From NCBI GenBank assembly GCA_025463135.1, contig JAOAPY010000005.1:124001-188000 (forward strand): 64,000 nucleotides of DNA, written 5' to 3'. Of the stretch, positions 47,086 to 56,502 are shown one piece after another; positions within the stretch are counted from its first letter, which is position 1, and each line of letters opens with the position of its first letter. The position numbers were made by a program, and so were the translations under genes. This DNA is from Acidobacteriota bacterium (lineage in GTDB: Bacteria > Acidobacteriota > Blastocatellia > Pyrinomonadales > Pyrinomonadaceae). The notes beneath the pieces were generated by a model. The model ran no database searches, was not told the origin of the DNA, and saw nothing but the letters and a program-made list of their open reading frames with translations.

Positions 47086-47580
47086 TTACCGATCAGAGAT
47101 GACGCGCTCGACCGGTGTAAGATTTCGCTGGTCGTAAGCCGGAATTGGCAGGTCGGTGCGTTCGCTGAGCATCAATGGCGAAGAGGTTTCAGACTTGGCC
47201 ATAAAGCTGGAGGGATTCAGGCTGCGCACATAAAGCAGCAGACTGCCCAGCGCCGGAACAGCAATCAACAGATCGCCCAGGTGGGTAAGATGTAGTTCAG
47301 TGTTGAAAACGCGCACCAGCACTCCAGAGAGAAACAAGAGCAGGAAAAGAGTCTTCAAAGCGCGGGTAAGGGGCTGACTCCTGCGGTGGATTTGAGCGCA
47401 TTGATCTTTGATCTGCTCGACATTGCCAAAGCGTCGCAGGGCGGCCTCTTTCGCTTCTTTCGCGGACATATCCTGCTGCAGGTTGGCCTGGGTGAGCAGA
47501 TCAATATGAAAACGCATCTGCTCTTCGATCTCGCGCTCAATTTCTTTTTTATCCGGTTTGAAAATTCGCCACGGTTTCAT
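47086..47580 (-). CDS. Permease-prefix-domain protein (short, membrane)
   Basis: 164 residues. The N-terminal 70 residues (EIEREIEEQMRFHIDLLTQA, then EAALRRFGNVEQIKDQC) form the permease prefix domain found at the start of acidobacterial MacB/FtsX-like permeases. Only two hydrophobic helices follow (TLFLLLFLSGVLVRVF and LLIAVPALGSLLLYV) before a polar tail. It is either a stand-alone short form or a truncated permease. It is encoded 37 bases after padR on the same strand, the usual pairing, so it is likely under PadR control. Confidence 0.8.
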   Translation of the reverse strand: MKPWRIFKPDKKEIEREIEEQMRFHIDLLTQANLQQDMSAKEAKEAALRRFGNVEQIKDQCAQIHRRSQPLTRALKTLFLLLFLSGVLVRVFNTELHLTHLGDLLIAVPALGSLLLYVRSLNPSSFMAKSETSSPLMLSERTDLPIPAYDQRNLTPVERVISDR

Positions 47581-47617
47581 CGCGGTCCCTCATCGTCTTT
47601 CAGTCCGGCAACAGTCG

Positions 47618-47950
47618 CTACGCAGTTTGCAGAATTCTGGCAATCGCCTGCGAAACGCGTTTCCAGTTGGCGCTCTCTGCCTCGAGCTGTTTTCGGCCCG
47701 CTCGGGTCAGCTTATAGAATTTAGCGCGCCGGTTGTTTTCGGACAGGCCCCACTCTGAGGTAATCCAACCACGCTCTTCCATGCGATAAAGCGCCGGGTA
47801 AAGTGAGCCGTCTTCGATCTTGAGCAAGTCGTCAGCCACGTCGTGTATACGCTGGGCCACACCGTAGCCGTGCATGGCATCACGCGAAAGCGTCTTAAGA
47901 ATTAAGAGCTCCAGCGTGCCTTGCATCAGATCGGTGCGCGCATTAGCCAT
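47618..47950 (-). CDS. PadR family transcriptional regulator
   Basis: 110 residues. A winged-helix domain with LMQGTLELLILKTLSRDAMH, GYGVAQRIHDVADDLLKIED, GSLYPALYRMEERGWITSEW and NNRRAKFYKLTRAGRKQLEA covers almost the whole protein, as in the short acidobacterial PadR group that precedes prefix-domain permeases. It probably represses its own operon. A twin-hairpin repeat of the TGTCCGA family lies 85 bases upstream of the start, so it is close to or within the promoter. Confidence 0.95.
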   Translation of the reverse strand: MANARTDLMQGTLELLILKTLSRDAMHGYGVAQRIHDVADDLLKIEDGSLYPALYRMEERGWITSEWGLSENNRRAKFYKLTRAGRKQLEAESANWKRVSQAIARILQTA

Positions 47951-48034
47951 GATTACGGTTCCCCCGGATGGTCTGGGGGACAGCGTAACCGCAGCTTCCC
48001 CAGATTGTCAAGGGGAAGGTGGGCAGCGGTAGTA

Positions 48035-48133
48035 GGTAGGGGGTCAGTTTCGCGGCAAATGTCCGACAAACTTGAGTTTGTCGCGGCGTTACGACAAGCT
48101 AAAGCTCATCGGACATCAAACTGACCCACTACC
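48035..48133. repeat. Twin-hairpin fold-back element, TGTCCGA family, copy C (best preserved)
   Basis: Outer inverted repeats of 16 bases with one mismatch (48035-48050 and 48118-48133, with GGGTCAGTTT at the inner end). Inner arms lie at 48060-48083 and 48092-48115. The left inner arm folds as CGACAAACT-TG-AGTTTGTCG. The two hairpins are inverted relative to each other. Confidence 0.92.
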
Positions 48134-48511
48134 CCTAAGCTCCGTTTGACAAAGATTGGCCCGTTTTCGTAGCCTTTACGTGCTGATTCCGGATTTTGTG
48201 GAAATTTCCATTCCCAATCCTCGCTGACGAACGAACAACTGATTTGCAGAAGTGCCGTTTTAGAAATGTTATTTTGCCCTACGGGCACTCGTCTGCTTTT
48301 CATCCCAAGGATTTCTCAGTAGAATTAGCGGCCGAACCGAGCAACCCTGAACGGCATTTGTTCGCTATCGCTGAACAAATAGGTCATTTCCCGATCTTAA
48401 TAATTCATTCGAATGCCGGCGCCCACCAGCGCGCGCCGCTTTCGATTTATCCTCCAACTCGCGTCAAGAACGGCTCAGCTCTCGCCGCGATTTAGTGAAA
48501 GGTCAAAGAAT
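48134..48511. other. Intergenic gap before the DUF3857 pair
   Basis: No gene is supported. It contains a short GCCC-TAC-GGGC hairpin near 48272 and a weak sigma-70-like TTGACA at 48146-48151 without a convincing -10. The reading frame upstream of 48512 is open but lacks conserved character. Confidence 0.4.
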
Positions 48512-50512
48512 ATGTTTTCCAATCGTTTCCTCCAATCCCTGTTGGTATCGCTGTGCCTTGTGTTCCTTTCTCCCGTGGCCGCCTGGGCCGGAGGCGACGA
48601 CTGGCGCCCAATCGATCTCGCGGATCTGGCGCTGAAGGCCGCGGTTGTCGAAAAAGACGCCGATGCCGAAGCCATCTTTTGGGAAGTGAAAGTTGCCGAC
48701 GAGTTCGATGGCGGGTCGCTGCGCACCGTGTTCAATCATTATCTGCGCATAAAAATCTTTACCGAGCGAGGGCGCGAATCACAGAGCCGCATCGATATCC
48801 CTTATTTGAGCAGCTGGAGCATCAAAGACATTTCCGCGCGCACCGTCAAACCTGACGGTTCGATCATCGAACTGAAGAAAGAGGACGTGTTTGAACGGAC
48901 CATTGTCAAAGCGAGTGGTCTAAAAGTTAAGGCCAAGTCCTTTGCCATGCCGGGCGTGGCGCCGGGCGCCATCATCGAATATCGCTACCGGGAAGTACAC
49001 AATGATTCGCTTGCAGACCACCTGCGGCTGCAATTTCAACGTGACATTCCAGTGCAGTTGGTCAAGTACTACATCAAACCGCTCGACAACCCTATCTATG
49101 GAATGAGGGCGAAAGCCTTTCAGGCCGATCCGGGCCCCATCACGAAGGAGAAGAACGGTTTTTACAGTATTTCAATGAAGAGCGTGCCGGCTTTTCACGA
49201 AGAAGCACGCATGCCTCCCGAGGATTCAGTCCGGCCCTGGTTACTGCTCTATTACACGGAAGACAGAAAAGTAAGCGCGGACCAATACTGGAAAGATCTG
49301 GGTAAACAAAAATACGAGACCTACAAGTCGCTCATGAAAGTCAGTGACGAAGTCAAACAGGCGGCCGCCAGGGCAATCGGTGACGCGGCAACTCCGGAAC
49401 AGAAGCTCGAACGAATTTTCGACTTTTGCCGCACCAGTATTAAGAATGTGAATAACGATTCTTCGGGACTAACCGCCGAAGAGCGCGCCAAAGTTAAGGA
49501 GAACAAATCGCCCTCAGACACACTGAAGCGCGGTATGGGCAGCGGCCGCGATATCGACATGTTGTTCGCGGCTTTGGCCACGGCGGCTGGTTTGGAAGCC
49601 CGCGTAGTGAACCTGGGCGATCGCAGCGACGTCTTTGTGGATCGATCGTTCCCTGACGACTACTTCATCAGAACCTATGACATTGCCGTCCATGTTGGCG
49701 ACCAATGGCGCTTTTACGATCCGGCCAGCACCTATGTGCCACAGGGAATGCTGCGCTGGCAGGAAGAGGGTGAAGACGCTCTGCTTTCCGATCCCAGGGA
49801 ACCGACCTGGATCAAAACGCCGCTCTCCGGTCCCGAAAAATCGAAACAAAAACGGACGGCCAAGTTCACCCTGAGTGAAGATGGCACGATTGAAGGCAAC
49901 GTGCGGGTCGAATATTACGGACATTCCTCCGTCGATAAAAAGAACCAGAACGACGGCGACTCACCCACCCAACGCGAAGAAACCCTGCGAGAGAGTCTTA
50001 AAGAGAGAATGAGCACGGCTGAACTCTCGGATATCAAGATTGAGAATGTCACCGATCCCGGCAAGCCCTTCACGTATGTTTACCATGTCCGCGTTCCGGG
50101 CTACGCCCAAAGAACAGGTAAGCGATTATTTCTGCAGCCGGCGTTTTTTCAGAAGGGCCTGGGCCCATTGTTTTCAGCCACTGATCGAAAGAACGTCGTC
50201 TATTTTCACTATCCCTGGTCCGAGGAAGATGAAGTGACTTTTGAACTGCCCACGGGTTTTGCTCTGGACAGTGCCGAAGCTCCATCTCCTTTCAGCGGCG
50301 GAGCCGTCAGCGAATACAAACCCAGTGCGGCCATTACCAAAGACGGGAAAACGCTCATCTACAAGCGCAGTTTTTTCTTTGGCGGCGGTGGCAACATCCT
50401 GTTCCCGCTAAACAGCTACCCACAGCTGAAAGCCTATTTTGAAACGGTGCATAAACAGGATGGTCACACCATTACTCTGAAGCAGGGTGCAGCGACGGCG
50501 GCCTCGAACTGA
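48512..50512 (+). CDS. Exported DUF3857/transglutaminase-like protein without the catalytic Cys
   Basis: 666 residues from the ATG at 48512 (GAAAGG upstream, then signal peptide LLVSLCLVFLSPVAAWA). A DUF3857 domain at about 50-220 includes SIKDISARTVKPDGSIIELK. A transglutaminase-like region lies at about 280-430. Where the intact paralogue next door has GDCKD, this protein has GSGRD, so Gly345 replaces the nucleophile; the His (DIAVHV) and Asp (FYDPAST) regions remain. A beta-rich C-terminal domain follows. Peptidase or transglutaminase activity is therefore unlikely; a binding role is possible. Confidence 0.87.
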   Translation: MFSNRFLQSLLVSLCLVFLSPVAAWAGGDDWRPIDLADLALKAAVVEKDADAEAIFWEVKVADEFDGGSLRTVFNHYLRIKIFTERGRESQSRIDIPYLSSWSIKDISARTVKPDGSIIELKKEDVFERTIVKASGLKVKAKSFAMPGVAPGAIIEYRYREVHNDSLADHLRLQFQRDIPVQLVKYYIKPLDNPIYGMRAKAFQADPGPITKEKNGFYSISMKSVPAFHEEARMPPEDSVRPWLLLYYTEDRKVSADQYWKDLGKQKYETYKSLMKVSDEVKQAAARAIGDAATPEQKLERIFDFCRTSIKNVNNDSSGLTAEERAKVKENKSPSDTLKRGMGSGRDIDMLFAALATAAGLEARVVNLGDRSDVFVDRSFPDDYFIRTYDIAVHVGDQWRFYDPASTYVPQGMLRWQEEGEDALLSDPREPTWIKTPLSGPEKSKQKRTAKFTLSEDGTIEGNVRVEYYGHSSVDKKNQNDGDSPTQREETLRESLKERMSTAELSDIKIENVTDPGKPFTYVYHVRVPGYAQRTGKRLFLQPAFFQKGLGPLFSATDRKNVVYFHYPWSEEDEVTFELPTGFALDSAEAPSPFSGGAVSEYKPSAAITKDGKTLIYKRSFFFGGGGNILFPLNSYPQLKAYFETVHKQDGHTITLKQGAATAASN

Positions 50513-50586
50513 CGAGCGTCGCATTACGCGGCGCCCGGATTTCACGCTGGGAAACAAGCCCCATCGGCTCCAAAGGATTTACCAAC

Positions 50587-52563
50587 ATGCTCAAACGATC
50601 TCTCGGAATTCTCACTTGCCTGCTGGCTTTCGCGGCGCCTTCATTTGCCTACGGTGATGACGCCCCCGGCTGGTTGCAGCAAGCGGCAGCTCTTAAAGTC
50701 CCTGCTTACGACAAGGATGTACCCGCCGTAGTCCTCGCACATGAGCACCGCGTTACCGTCAGCCAGGACGGTCGCGTGACCACGGTCACTACTTTTGCGG
50801 TGCGCATTCTCATTCGCGAAGGGCGCGACTATGCTTACGCTCGTGAGTTCTATGAAAGCGATGCCGGTAAGGTGCGCGAAATGCGCGCCTGGCTAATCCG
50901 CCCTTCCGGTGTGACAAAACGTTATGACAAGAACGACATCATCGACGCGGCAGAAGATCCCAATGATATCTACAACGAATCACGAATCAAGCTGATTGAT
51001 GCTTCAAAGGATGCTGACGCGGGCTCCGTATTCGGGTATCAGACAACGACCGAACAGCGATCAATTTTTTCGCAGGACATATTTCCTTTTCAGTCCTCAC
51101 GCCTGCCGACCCTTGCTTCCCGATACGTATTGAATCTGCCGCCGGCGTGGCAAGCCAGGGCCGTGGCTTTTAATCACGAAAATATTGAACCGGTGGTGAG
51201 CGGGTCGACATATAGCTGGGAACTCCGCGATATCCCGCCGATTCCGCTGGAACCAGGCAGTCCCAGGGTAACCAGCCTGGCTCCCCGTTTGGCGATCAGT
51301 TACTTCCCCCCTGGTGATACGAAACCCAATGGCGTGCAGACTTATGCCAACTGGGTCGACGTTTCTCGCTGGCTGAACGGGCTGCACGATCCACAATGGG
51401 TCCCCGATGCCTCGATCATCGCGAAAGTTAAGCAGTTGACGGCGGATGCGAAGACCGAATTAGAAAAGATTCGCGCGGTCGCTCGTTATGTCCAGGACAT
51501 TCGCTATATTTCAATCGACATCGGGGTTAGCCGCGGCGGCGGCATGCGCCCTCACAGTGCCTCTGAAGTGTTTGCCAAATCCTATGGCGACTGCAAAGAC
51601 AAAGCCAATCTGATGCGGGCCATGCTCAAGGTGCTCGATATCACGGCTTATCCGCTCGCTATTTATTCCGGAGATCCGACTTACGTGCGGGAAGAGTGGG
51701 CATCGCCGTTCCAATTCAATCACTGCATAATTGCCATCAAGGTCAGTGACCAGACGCAGGTCGCGACTGTAATCACGCATCCCAAGCTGGGTCGATTGCT
51801 GATTTTTGATGCGACCGATGACGATACTCCAGTTGGCGATCTGCCGGAACATGAGCAAGGGAGTTTTGCCCTGGTCATAACGGGTGACGCCGGAACGCTG
51901 ATGCGCATGCCGATTACACCGCCCGAAACCAACGGCCTCGATCGACAGATTCACGCGACGCTGGCCGCCGACGGTTCGCTCACAGCCAACGTACAGCAAA
52001 ACGCTCTCGGCTCCTGGGCCTCGGCTTATCGGAGCCAGTATCGTCACGAATCAGGTCCGAATTACAGAAAAATAATCGAGGGCTGGATTTCCAATGGCGC
52101 GACGGCGGCCAGGGTCAGCAGTGTCGAATCCAAAGATAACAGCGTCGAGGGTAGATTTGATCTGAAGATAGATTTCACCGCGGCGGACTATGGGCAGCTA
52201 ATGCAGAACAAATTGCTGGTATTTAAACCGGCGATCGTTTCGCGGAGTTACGCGCTGGCGCTGACTGAGCCAAAGCGCAAGTATCCCATAGTGCTGCAGT
52301 CAAACGCCTTTACCGAGACAATGCGCATGAAACTGCCAGTCGGATTTGACGTCGATGAATTGCCGGACGCGGTTAAGCTCGATACCGCTTTCGGTTCGTA
52401 TAAGACCACCTATGAAGTCAAGGATGGCGAGTTGGTCTTTACACGGGCTTTGGCGCAAAAAGCCTTGACCGTTCCCTCTGATCAATACCAGGCGGTGCGC
52501 AGTTTTTATGAAAAGATTCGGGCTGCCGAACAGGCGCCGGTAGTGTTGGCAAGGAAACAGTAA
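50587..52563 (+). CDS. Exported DUF3857/transglutaminase-core protein
   Basis: 658 residues with a signal peptide (ILTCLLAFAAPSFAYG). A DUF3857 domain at about 55-215 (VREMRAWLIRPSGVTKRYDK) is followed by a transglutaminase core with the full catalytic set: Cys in KSYGDCKDKANLMRAML, His in FNHCIIAIKV, Asp in LLIFDATDDDTPVGDLPE. The C-terminal domain resembles DUF3858-type beta sandwiches. It lies 74 bases after its Cys-less paralogue, in the same direction. It is probably periplasmic; the substrate is unknown. Confidence 0.9.
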   Translation: MLKRSLGILTCLLAFAAPSFAYGDDAPGWLQQAAALKVPAYDKDVPAVVLAHEHRVTVSQDGRVTTVTTFAVRILIREGRDYAYAREFYESDAGKVREMRAWLIRPSGVTKRYDKNDIIDAAEDPNDIYNESRIKLIDASKDADAGSVFGYQTTTEQRSIFSQDIFPFQSSRLPTLASRYVLNLPPAWQARAVAFNHENIEPVVSGSTYSWELRDIPPIPLEPGSPRVTSLAPRLAISYFPPGDTKPNGVQTYANWVDVSRWLNGLHDPQWVPDASIIAKVKQLTADAKTELEKIRAVARYVQDIRYISIDIGVSRGGGMRPHSASEVFAKSYGDCKDKANLMRAMLKVLDITAYPLAIYSGDPTYVREEWASPFQFNHCIIAIKVSDQTQVATVITHPKLGRLLIFDATDDDTPVGDLPEHEQGSFALVITGDAGTLMRMPITPPETNGLDRQIHATLAADGSLTANVQQNALGSWASAYRSQYRHESGPNYRKIIEGWISNGATAARVSSVESKDNSVEGRFDLKIDFTAADYGQLMQNKLLVFKPAIVSRSYALALTEPKRKYPIVLQSNAFTETMRMKLPVGFDVDELPDAVKLDTAFGSYKTTYEVKDGELVFTRALAQKALTVPSDQYQAVRSFYEKIRAAEQAPVVLARKQ

Positions 52564-52573
52564 CGAAGTGGCA

Positions 52574-52588
52574 CGGGCGTCCCGCCCG
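52574..52588. repeat. Palindrome CGGGCG-TCC-CGCCCG
   Basis: A perfect 6-base stem just after the DUF3857 gene. It looks like a remnant of the GC-rich dispersed repeat seen in many acidobacterial and planctomycete intergenic regions (from memory). The rest of the gap to 52733 holds no gene. Confidence 0.6.
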
Positions 52589-52733
52589 CGGATCGTGGGG
52601 GATGAACTGTCTTCCTGGGTGAGCACCAGGAGGAGTAAGAATTCATTTCATTCTCACCCGATTTCAACCGGGTGTGAACGAGATGGAATAATCCACAGTG
52701 CGATCTTGGATGTTTGACGCCTAACAATATTCC

Positions 52734-53582
52734 CTAACGGCCGCTGAGCTTATCGAAAGCCTCACGTAGTATCGCCGCCAGGCTTCCTGCTCCCACTGAA
52801 TACGTTCGAAAATCAAAGGCCGTGACGATGGCCACACCCAAACCCGCGGAAGTCAGGAATATTTCGTCGGCCTCCGTCAGATCCTGCAGGTTATAAACGC
52901 CTTCAATCAGCGGCACAAAGTGCTGGGCCGCCAGATCAATCACGCATTCGCGTGTGACTCCCGCCAGTGCTCCGGTGCTTAGCGCCGGCGTGTGCACCGT
53001 CCCGTCTTTGGCCCAGAAGATATTCGCCATCGTGGCGGAAACAATTTCGCCGCGTTCATTCAGCATTACCGCTTCGTCAAAATCGCGTGCGTGCGCCTCT
53101 TCCCATGACAACACATGGTCCAGATAGTTCAGACTCTTGATTCCCGCCAGCGGTGAGAAAGAATTAAAACGATAAGGAGAGACCGCGATGCCGACGCCGG
53201 ATCGCGAAACCCTTTGCGGCTCGCCGGTCATGATTAGCAGATCTGTCTTGCGGGGCCCCGGCGGTTTCGCTTGCCAAACATGGCGGCTGCTGCGACCCAG
53301 CAGGATCACGCGGGCGCGGCCTTCGCGCACCTGGTTTACAGCAATCAATTTCCTGAGTGCGGTACCTACAGTATCTTTACTACAGTCCTCGCAACTTATT
53401 CCGAGTCGCTCTGCATGTTGATTGAGACGCGCCCAGTGCTCGGGCCAGAGGAAGGGCTGGCCCTGGTAGATGGCCACGCTGGTGAAAACACCGCGGCCAT
53501 AGAGCATCGCTGAGGACACGGGCGCGATGCGGGCCTTCGCGGCCTCGAGCATGCTCTTGTTGAGATAGATGACCGGATGCAC
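52734..53582 (-). CDS. Class IV PLP aminotransferase (PabC/IlvE-like)
   Basis: 282 residues from a GTG at 53582, with GGAGAG upstream. Fold-type IV features are SAMLYGRGVFTSVAIYQGQP, then the PLP lysine in GIKSLNYLDHVLSWEEA, and VMLNERGEIVSATMANIFWA, with ALSTGALAGVTRECVIDLA for phosphate binding. It could be an aminodeoxychorismate lyase (folate) or a branched-chain or D-amino acid aminotransferase. The GIKSLNYLDHVLS context favours PabC, but this is not decisive. It is encoded 25 bases after purL and probably co-transcribed. Confidence 0.88.
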   Translation of the reverse strand: MHPVIYLNKSMLEAAKARIAPVSSAMLYGRGVFTSVAIYQGQPFLWPEHWARLNQHAERLGISCEDCSKDTVGTALRKLIAVNQVREGRARVILLGRSSRHVWQAKPPGPRKTDLLIMTGEPQRVSRSGVGIAVSPYRFNSFSPLAGIKSLNYLDHVLSWEEAHARDFDEAVMLNERGEIVSATMANIFWAKDGTVHTPALSTGALAGVTRECVIDLAAQHFVPLIEGVYNLQDLTEADEIFLTSAGLGVAIVTAFDFRTYSVGAGSLAAILREAFDKLSGR

Positions 53583-53607
53583 AGCGGGCTCTCCGGCTAC
53601 GCGCTAC

Positions 53608-55884
53608 TTAGCCGGCCACAACCAGGGCTTCGGCGCGCAGCTTCTTGCCAAGCGACGTTCTCCAGGCGTTTTCCAGATCGGCGACAGAGGCTTTGATAAC
53701 ATTTTCGCCGCTTACGGTGATGCTCAACTCAGTGCCTGTTATGTGGCCCAGCACCGCCAAAGGACAGTCGTGGCGCGCGGCAATTTCTGCCACAGCTGCG
53801 CGTGACTGCTCGCCAAAACTGACCAGGATTCGTGAGGCTGATTCGCCGAACAGCAGACTGGGAACAGAAAGATTTTCATTGAGCGCAACCTGCGCTCCAA
53901 TAGCCGCCGTGTTGAGCGATGAAAAACAGGACTCTGCCAGGGCCACCGCCAACCCGCCGTCAGAGCAGTCGTGAGCCGAACGGAGCAGGCCGGCCTCGGC
54001 CGCTTCCAGACATACCGCCTGCACGGCTAGTTCGCGACCCAGATCGATCTGCGGCACCCGGCCATCCGCAATCATATCTGCCGTCGATTGTCCGAGCACC
54101 GTCGCTGCATATTCACTGATAGAAAGATCGTCATGCGTTTCGCCCAACAGCGCCACCAGGTCTCCCTCTTTCTTGAAACCTGGTTGAATAACGCGGCGCA
54201 CATCTTCAATAAGCCCGACCATGCCGATGACCGGCGTCGGCAAAATTCCCGAACCTTCGGTTTCGTTATAAAACGAGACATTGCCGGAAACAACCGGCGT
54301 ATTCAGCGCCCTGCAGGCCTCGGCCATGCCGTCAATCACCTCGGAAAAAGACCACATGACTTCCGGTCGTTCCGGCGAAGCGAAATTCAAGCAGTTGGTA
54401 ATAGCCAAAGGACGCGCGCCCACGCAGACCACGTTGCGGGCCGACTCCGCCACTAACAGCATTGCACCGGTGCGCGGATCGGCGGCGCAATAACGTCCGT
54501 TGCCGTCAAGCGAAATAGCCAGAGCGCGTCGCGTTTCCTTTATGCGCACGACGGCCGCATCAGCGCCGGGCAGGACCGCGGTGTTGGTGCGCACCATGTG
54601 ATCGTACTGGCGATACACCCACTGTTTTGAGGCGAGGTTGGGTGATGCGAGTAGGCTTAGCAGTGAGTCCTGTGGATTTTGATCTTTGTGCTTTGTACTT
54701 TGTTCTTCAGTCTTTGGACTTGGGTCTTTGATCTTGGGAGCCGACATTGGGCGTTCGTAACGCGGAGCTTCATCTGTAAGCGCTGAGACAGGAATGTCAG
54801 CTACGGTTTCGCCGTTGTGAATCACCCGCATGCGTTGGTTGTCGCGCACGCGGCCGATGACGACGGCGTCCAGGTCCCACTTGCGAAAGATGTCTACGAC
54901 CTCACGCTCGCGTCCCGCATGGGCCACGATCAGCATGCGCTCCTGACTTTCCGAGAGCAGCATCTCATAGGCTGTCATTCCTGTTTCGCGCTGTGGTACA
55001 AGCGAGAGATCGATCTCGATTCCGGTGCCGGCCCGGGCCGCCATCTCGCATGACGAAGAGGTAAGGCCCGCAGCTCCCATGTCCTGTATCCCGGCCACCG
55101 CTCCGCTGCGCATCGCTTCGAGACAGGCTTCGAGCAAAAGCTTTTCCAAAAATGGATCGCCGACCTGCACCGTGGGCCGCTTCTCGAGTGCCTCGTCGTC
55201 AAATTCCGCCGAAGCCATGGTGGCGCCGTGAATACCATCGCGCCCGGTTTTGGCGCCTACGTAAAGTATCGGATTCCCAATGCCCGTTGCCTTGCCAAAA
55301 AAGATCTGTTCCTGCTTCACCAGACCCAGGGCGAAAGCATTGACCAAAGGGTTGTGTGAGTAAGCATCGTCGAACGCCACTTCACCACCGACAGTGGCCA
55401 CTCCAAAAGCATTGCCGTAGTGCGCGATGCCCGCCACTACCCCGGCCAGCAGGGACCGATTGCGTCGTCCGTATTGTGGATGGTCGAGAGAGCCAAAGCG
55501 CAGACTGTTCATCGCCGCAATCGGACGCGCTCCCATGGTAAAGATGTCGCGGAGAATACCCCCAACGCCGGTGGCCGCCCCCTGAAATGGTTCGATGAAA
55601 GAAGGATGATTATGTGATTCAACTTTGAAGGCCGCGCACCAGCCATCGCCGATATGTACTACGCCTGCGTTTTCTCCTGGAGGGACGATGACTCGCTCGC
55701 CGGTACTGGGCAGGCGCTGCAGGTGCACGCGCGATGATTTGTAGGAGCAATGTTCTGACCACATCACCGAAAAGATACCCAACTCTGCCATTGATGGCTC
55801 GCGTCCAAGCAACTCTTCGATGCGGGCGAACTCCTGATCGGTGAGATTGTGAGCGGAGACTACTTCGGGAGTGATGGGTTCCAT
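53608..55884 (-). CDS. purL: Phosphoribosylformylglycinamidine synthase subunit PurL
   Basis: 758 residues, the small-type FGAM synthase ATPase subunit, which with PurQ and PurS makes FGAM in purine synthesis. Motifs are [10 protein letters not shown] (about 44-53), [31 protein letters not shown]-type Gly-rich loops (here [15 protein letters not shown]) and two AIRS-like halves. A Lys/Gln/Ser/Pro-rich stretch, about residues 383-402, between the halves is encoded by a tandem heptamer array (54680-54735) and is not expected in the family. The start is followed upstream by another heptamer hairpin. Confidence 0.96.
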   Translation of the reverse strand: MEPITPEVVSAHNLTDQEFARIEELLGREPSMAELGIFSVMWSEHCSYKSSRVHLQRLPSTGERVIVPPGENAGVVHIGDGWCAAFKVESHNHPSFIEPFQGAATGVGGILRDIFTMGARPIAAMNSLRFGSLDHPQYGRRNRSLLAGVVAGIAHYGNAFGVATVGGEVAFDDAYSHNPLVNAFALGLVKQEQIFFGKATGIGNPILYVGAKTGRDGIHGATMASAEFDDEALEKRPTVQVGDPFLEKLLLEACLEAMRSGAVAGIQDMGAAGLTSSSCEMAARAGTGIEIDLSLVPQRETGMTAYEMLLSESQERMLIVAHAGREREVVDIFRKWDLDAVVIGRVRDNQRMRVIHNGETVADIPVSALTDEAPRYERPMSAPKIKDPSPKTEEQSTKHKDQNPQDSLLSLLASPNLASKQWVYRQYDHMVRTNTAVLPGADAAVVRIKETRRALAISLDGNGRYCAADPRTGAMLLVAESARNVVCVGARPLAITNCLNFASPERPEVMWSFSEVIDGMAEACRALNTPVVSGNVSFYNETEGSGILPTPVIGMVGLIEDVRRVIQPGFKKEGDLVALLGETHDDLSISEYAATVLGQSTADMIADGRVPQIDLGRELAVQAVCLEAAEAGLLRSAHDCSDGGLAVALAESCFSSLNTAAIGAQVALNENLSVPSLLFGESASRILVSFGEQSRAAVAEIAARHDCPLAVLGHITGTELSITVSGENVIKASVADLENAWRTSLGKKLRAEALVVAG
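54680..54735. repeat. Heptanucleotide array inside purL (8 units)
   Basis: On the purL strand the units are AAGATCA, AAGACCC, AAGTCCA, AAGACTG, AAGAACA, AAGTACA, AAGCACA and AAGATCA. The array stays in frame and encodes a Lys-rich linker. The unit closely resembles the GACCAAA array at 25754-25788. Confidence 0.95.
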
Positions 55885-55888
55885 AATC

Positions 55889-55957
55889 AGTAGGCAGTAG
55901 GCAGACAGCAGAAGGCAGCAGATTTTTCTGCCTACTGCCTAGTGCTTACTGCCTACC
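55889..55957. repeat. Inverted heptamer arrays between purL and the thioredoxin-like gene
   Basis: AGTAGGC-type units (55889-55918) face CTGCCTA-type units (55928-55957). AGGCAGTAGGCAG (55892-55904) pairs perfectly with 55928-55940. The stop and last codons of the thioredoxin-like gene (Val-Gly-Ser-Lys-His-stop) lie in it, as does the purL leader. Confidence 0.92.
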
Positions 55958-56502
55958 AGCTTTTCTATCGCGGCGCGCAACTCCGAGGTCGTGATCCGCC
56001 CGAATTGATGAAAGACCACTTTGCCATCCGCGTCATACAGAAAGGTGGCGGGCAAAGCGCCGGTCCAACTCTTGTCAACGCTGAGAATCGCAGGCTCCGG
56101 ATCGGAAACATTCAACAGGTACGTGGGCATCGTTGCCTGCATCTCCCGCAGAAATTTCGGAACCGCTGTCTTGATGTCCGGCAGGTCGTCCAGAGAGATC
56201 GCAACGAAGTCCAGTCCCTGAGATCGATAGTCGTTGTCGATCTTTACCAGGTCGGGGAACTCTTCACGACAGGGATCGCACCAGGTGGCCCAGAAGTTTA
56301 CGAGCAGCGGTTTGGCCTTCTCAGGATTGGACTTCTGATCGAGATGCAATAGTTGTTTGAACCCTGCCAGGTCCACCGGCCGCACTACGATGGGAGCTGC
56401 CGCCGTGCGGGTGCGGCCGCGACGCCTCTGCGCCGGGGCCGCGACACTCGCAGCCAGGATGCTGGCACCAAGAAGTAAGGAAAGTAGAACGCCCCTGCGC
56501 AT
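55939..56502 (-). CDS. TlpA-like thioredoxin-fold protein
   Basis: 187 residues. A signal or anchor (LLSLLLGASILAASVAAP) and an Arg-rich linker precede a thioredoxin-like domain with the redox motif FWATWCDPCREEFPDLVKID, a GLDFVAISLDDLPDIK segment and the cis-Pro in GALPATFLYDADGK. It probably acts in periplasmic disulfide exchange. It starts 1 base inside the stop of the upstream redoxin gene (TGATG), so translation is coupled. Its C-terminal residues come from a heptamer array. Confidence 0.9.
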   Translation of the reverse strand: MRRGVLLSLLLGASILAASVAAPAQRRRGRTRTAAAPIVVRPVDLAGFKQLLHLDQKSNPEKAKPLLVNFWATWCDPCREEFPDLVKIDNDYRSQGLDFVAISLDDLPDIKTAVPKFLREMQATMPTYLLNVSDPEPAILSVDKSWTGALPATFLYDADGKVVFHQFGRITTSELRAAIEKLVGSKH

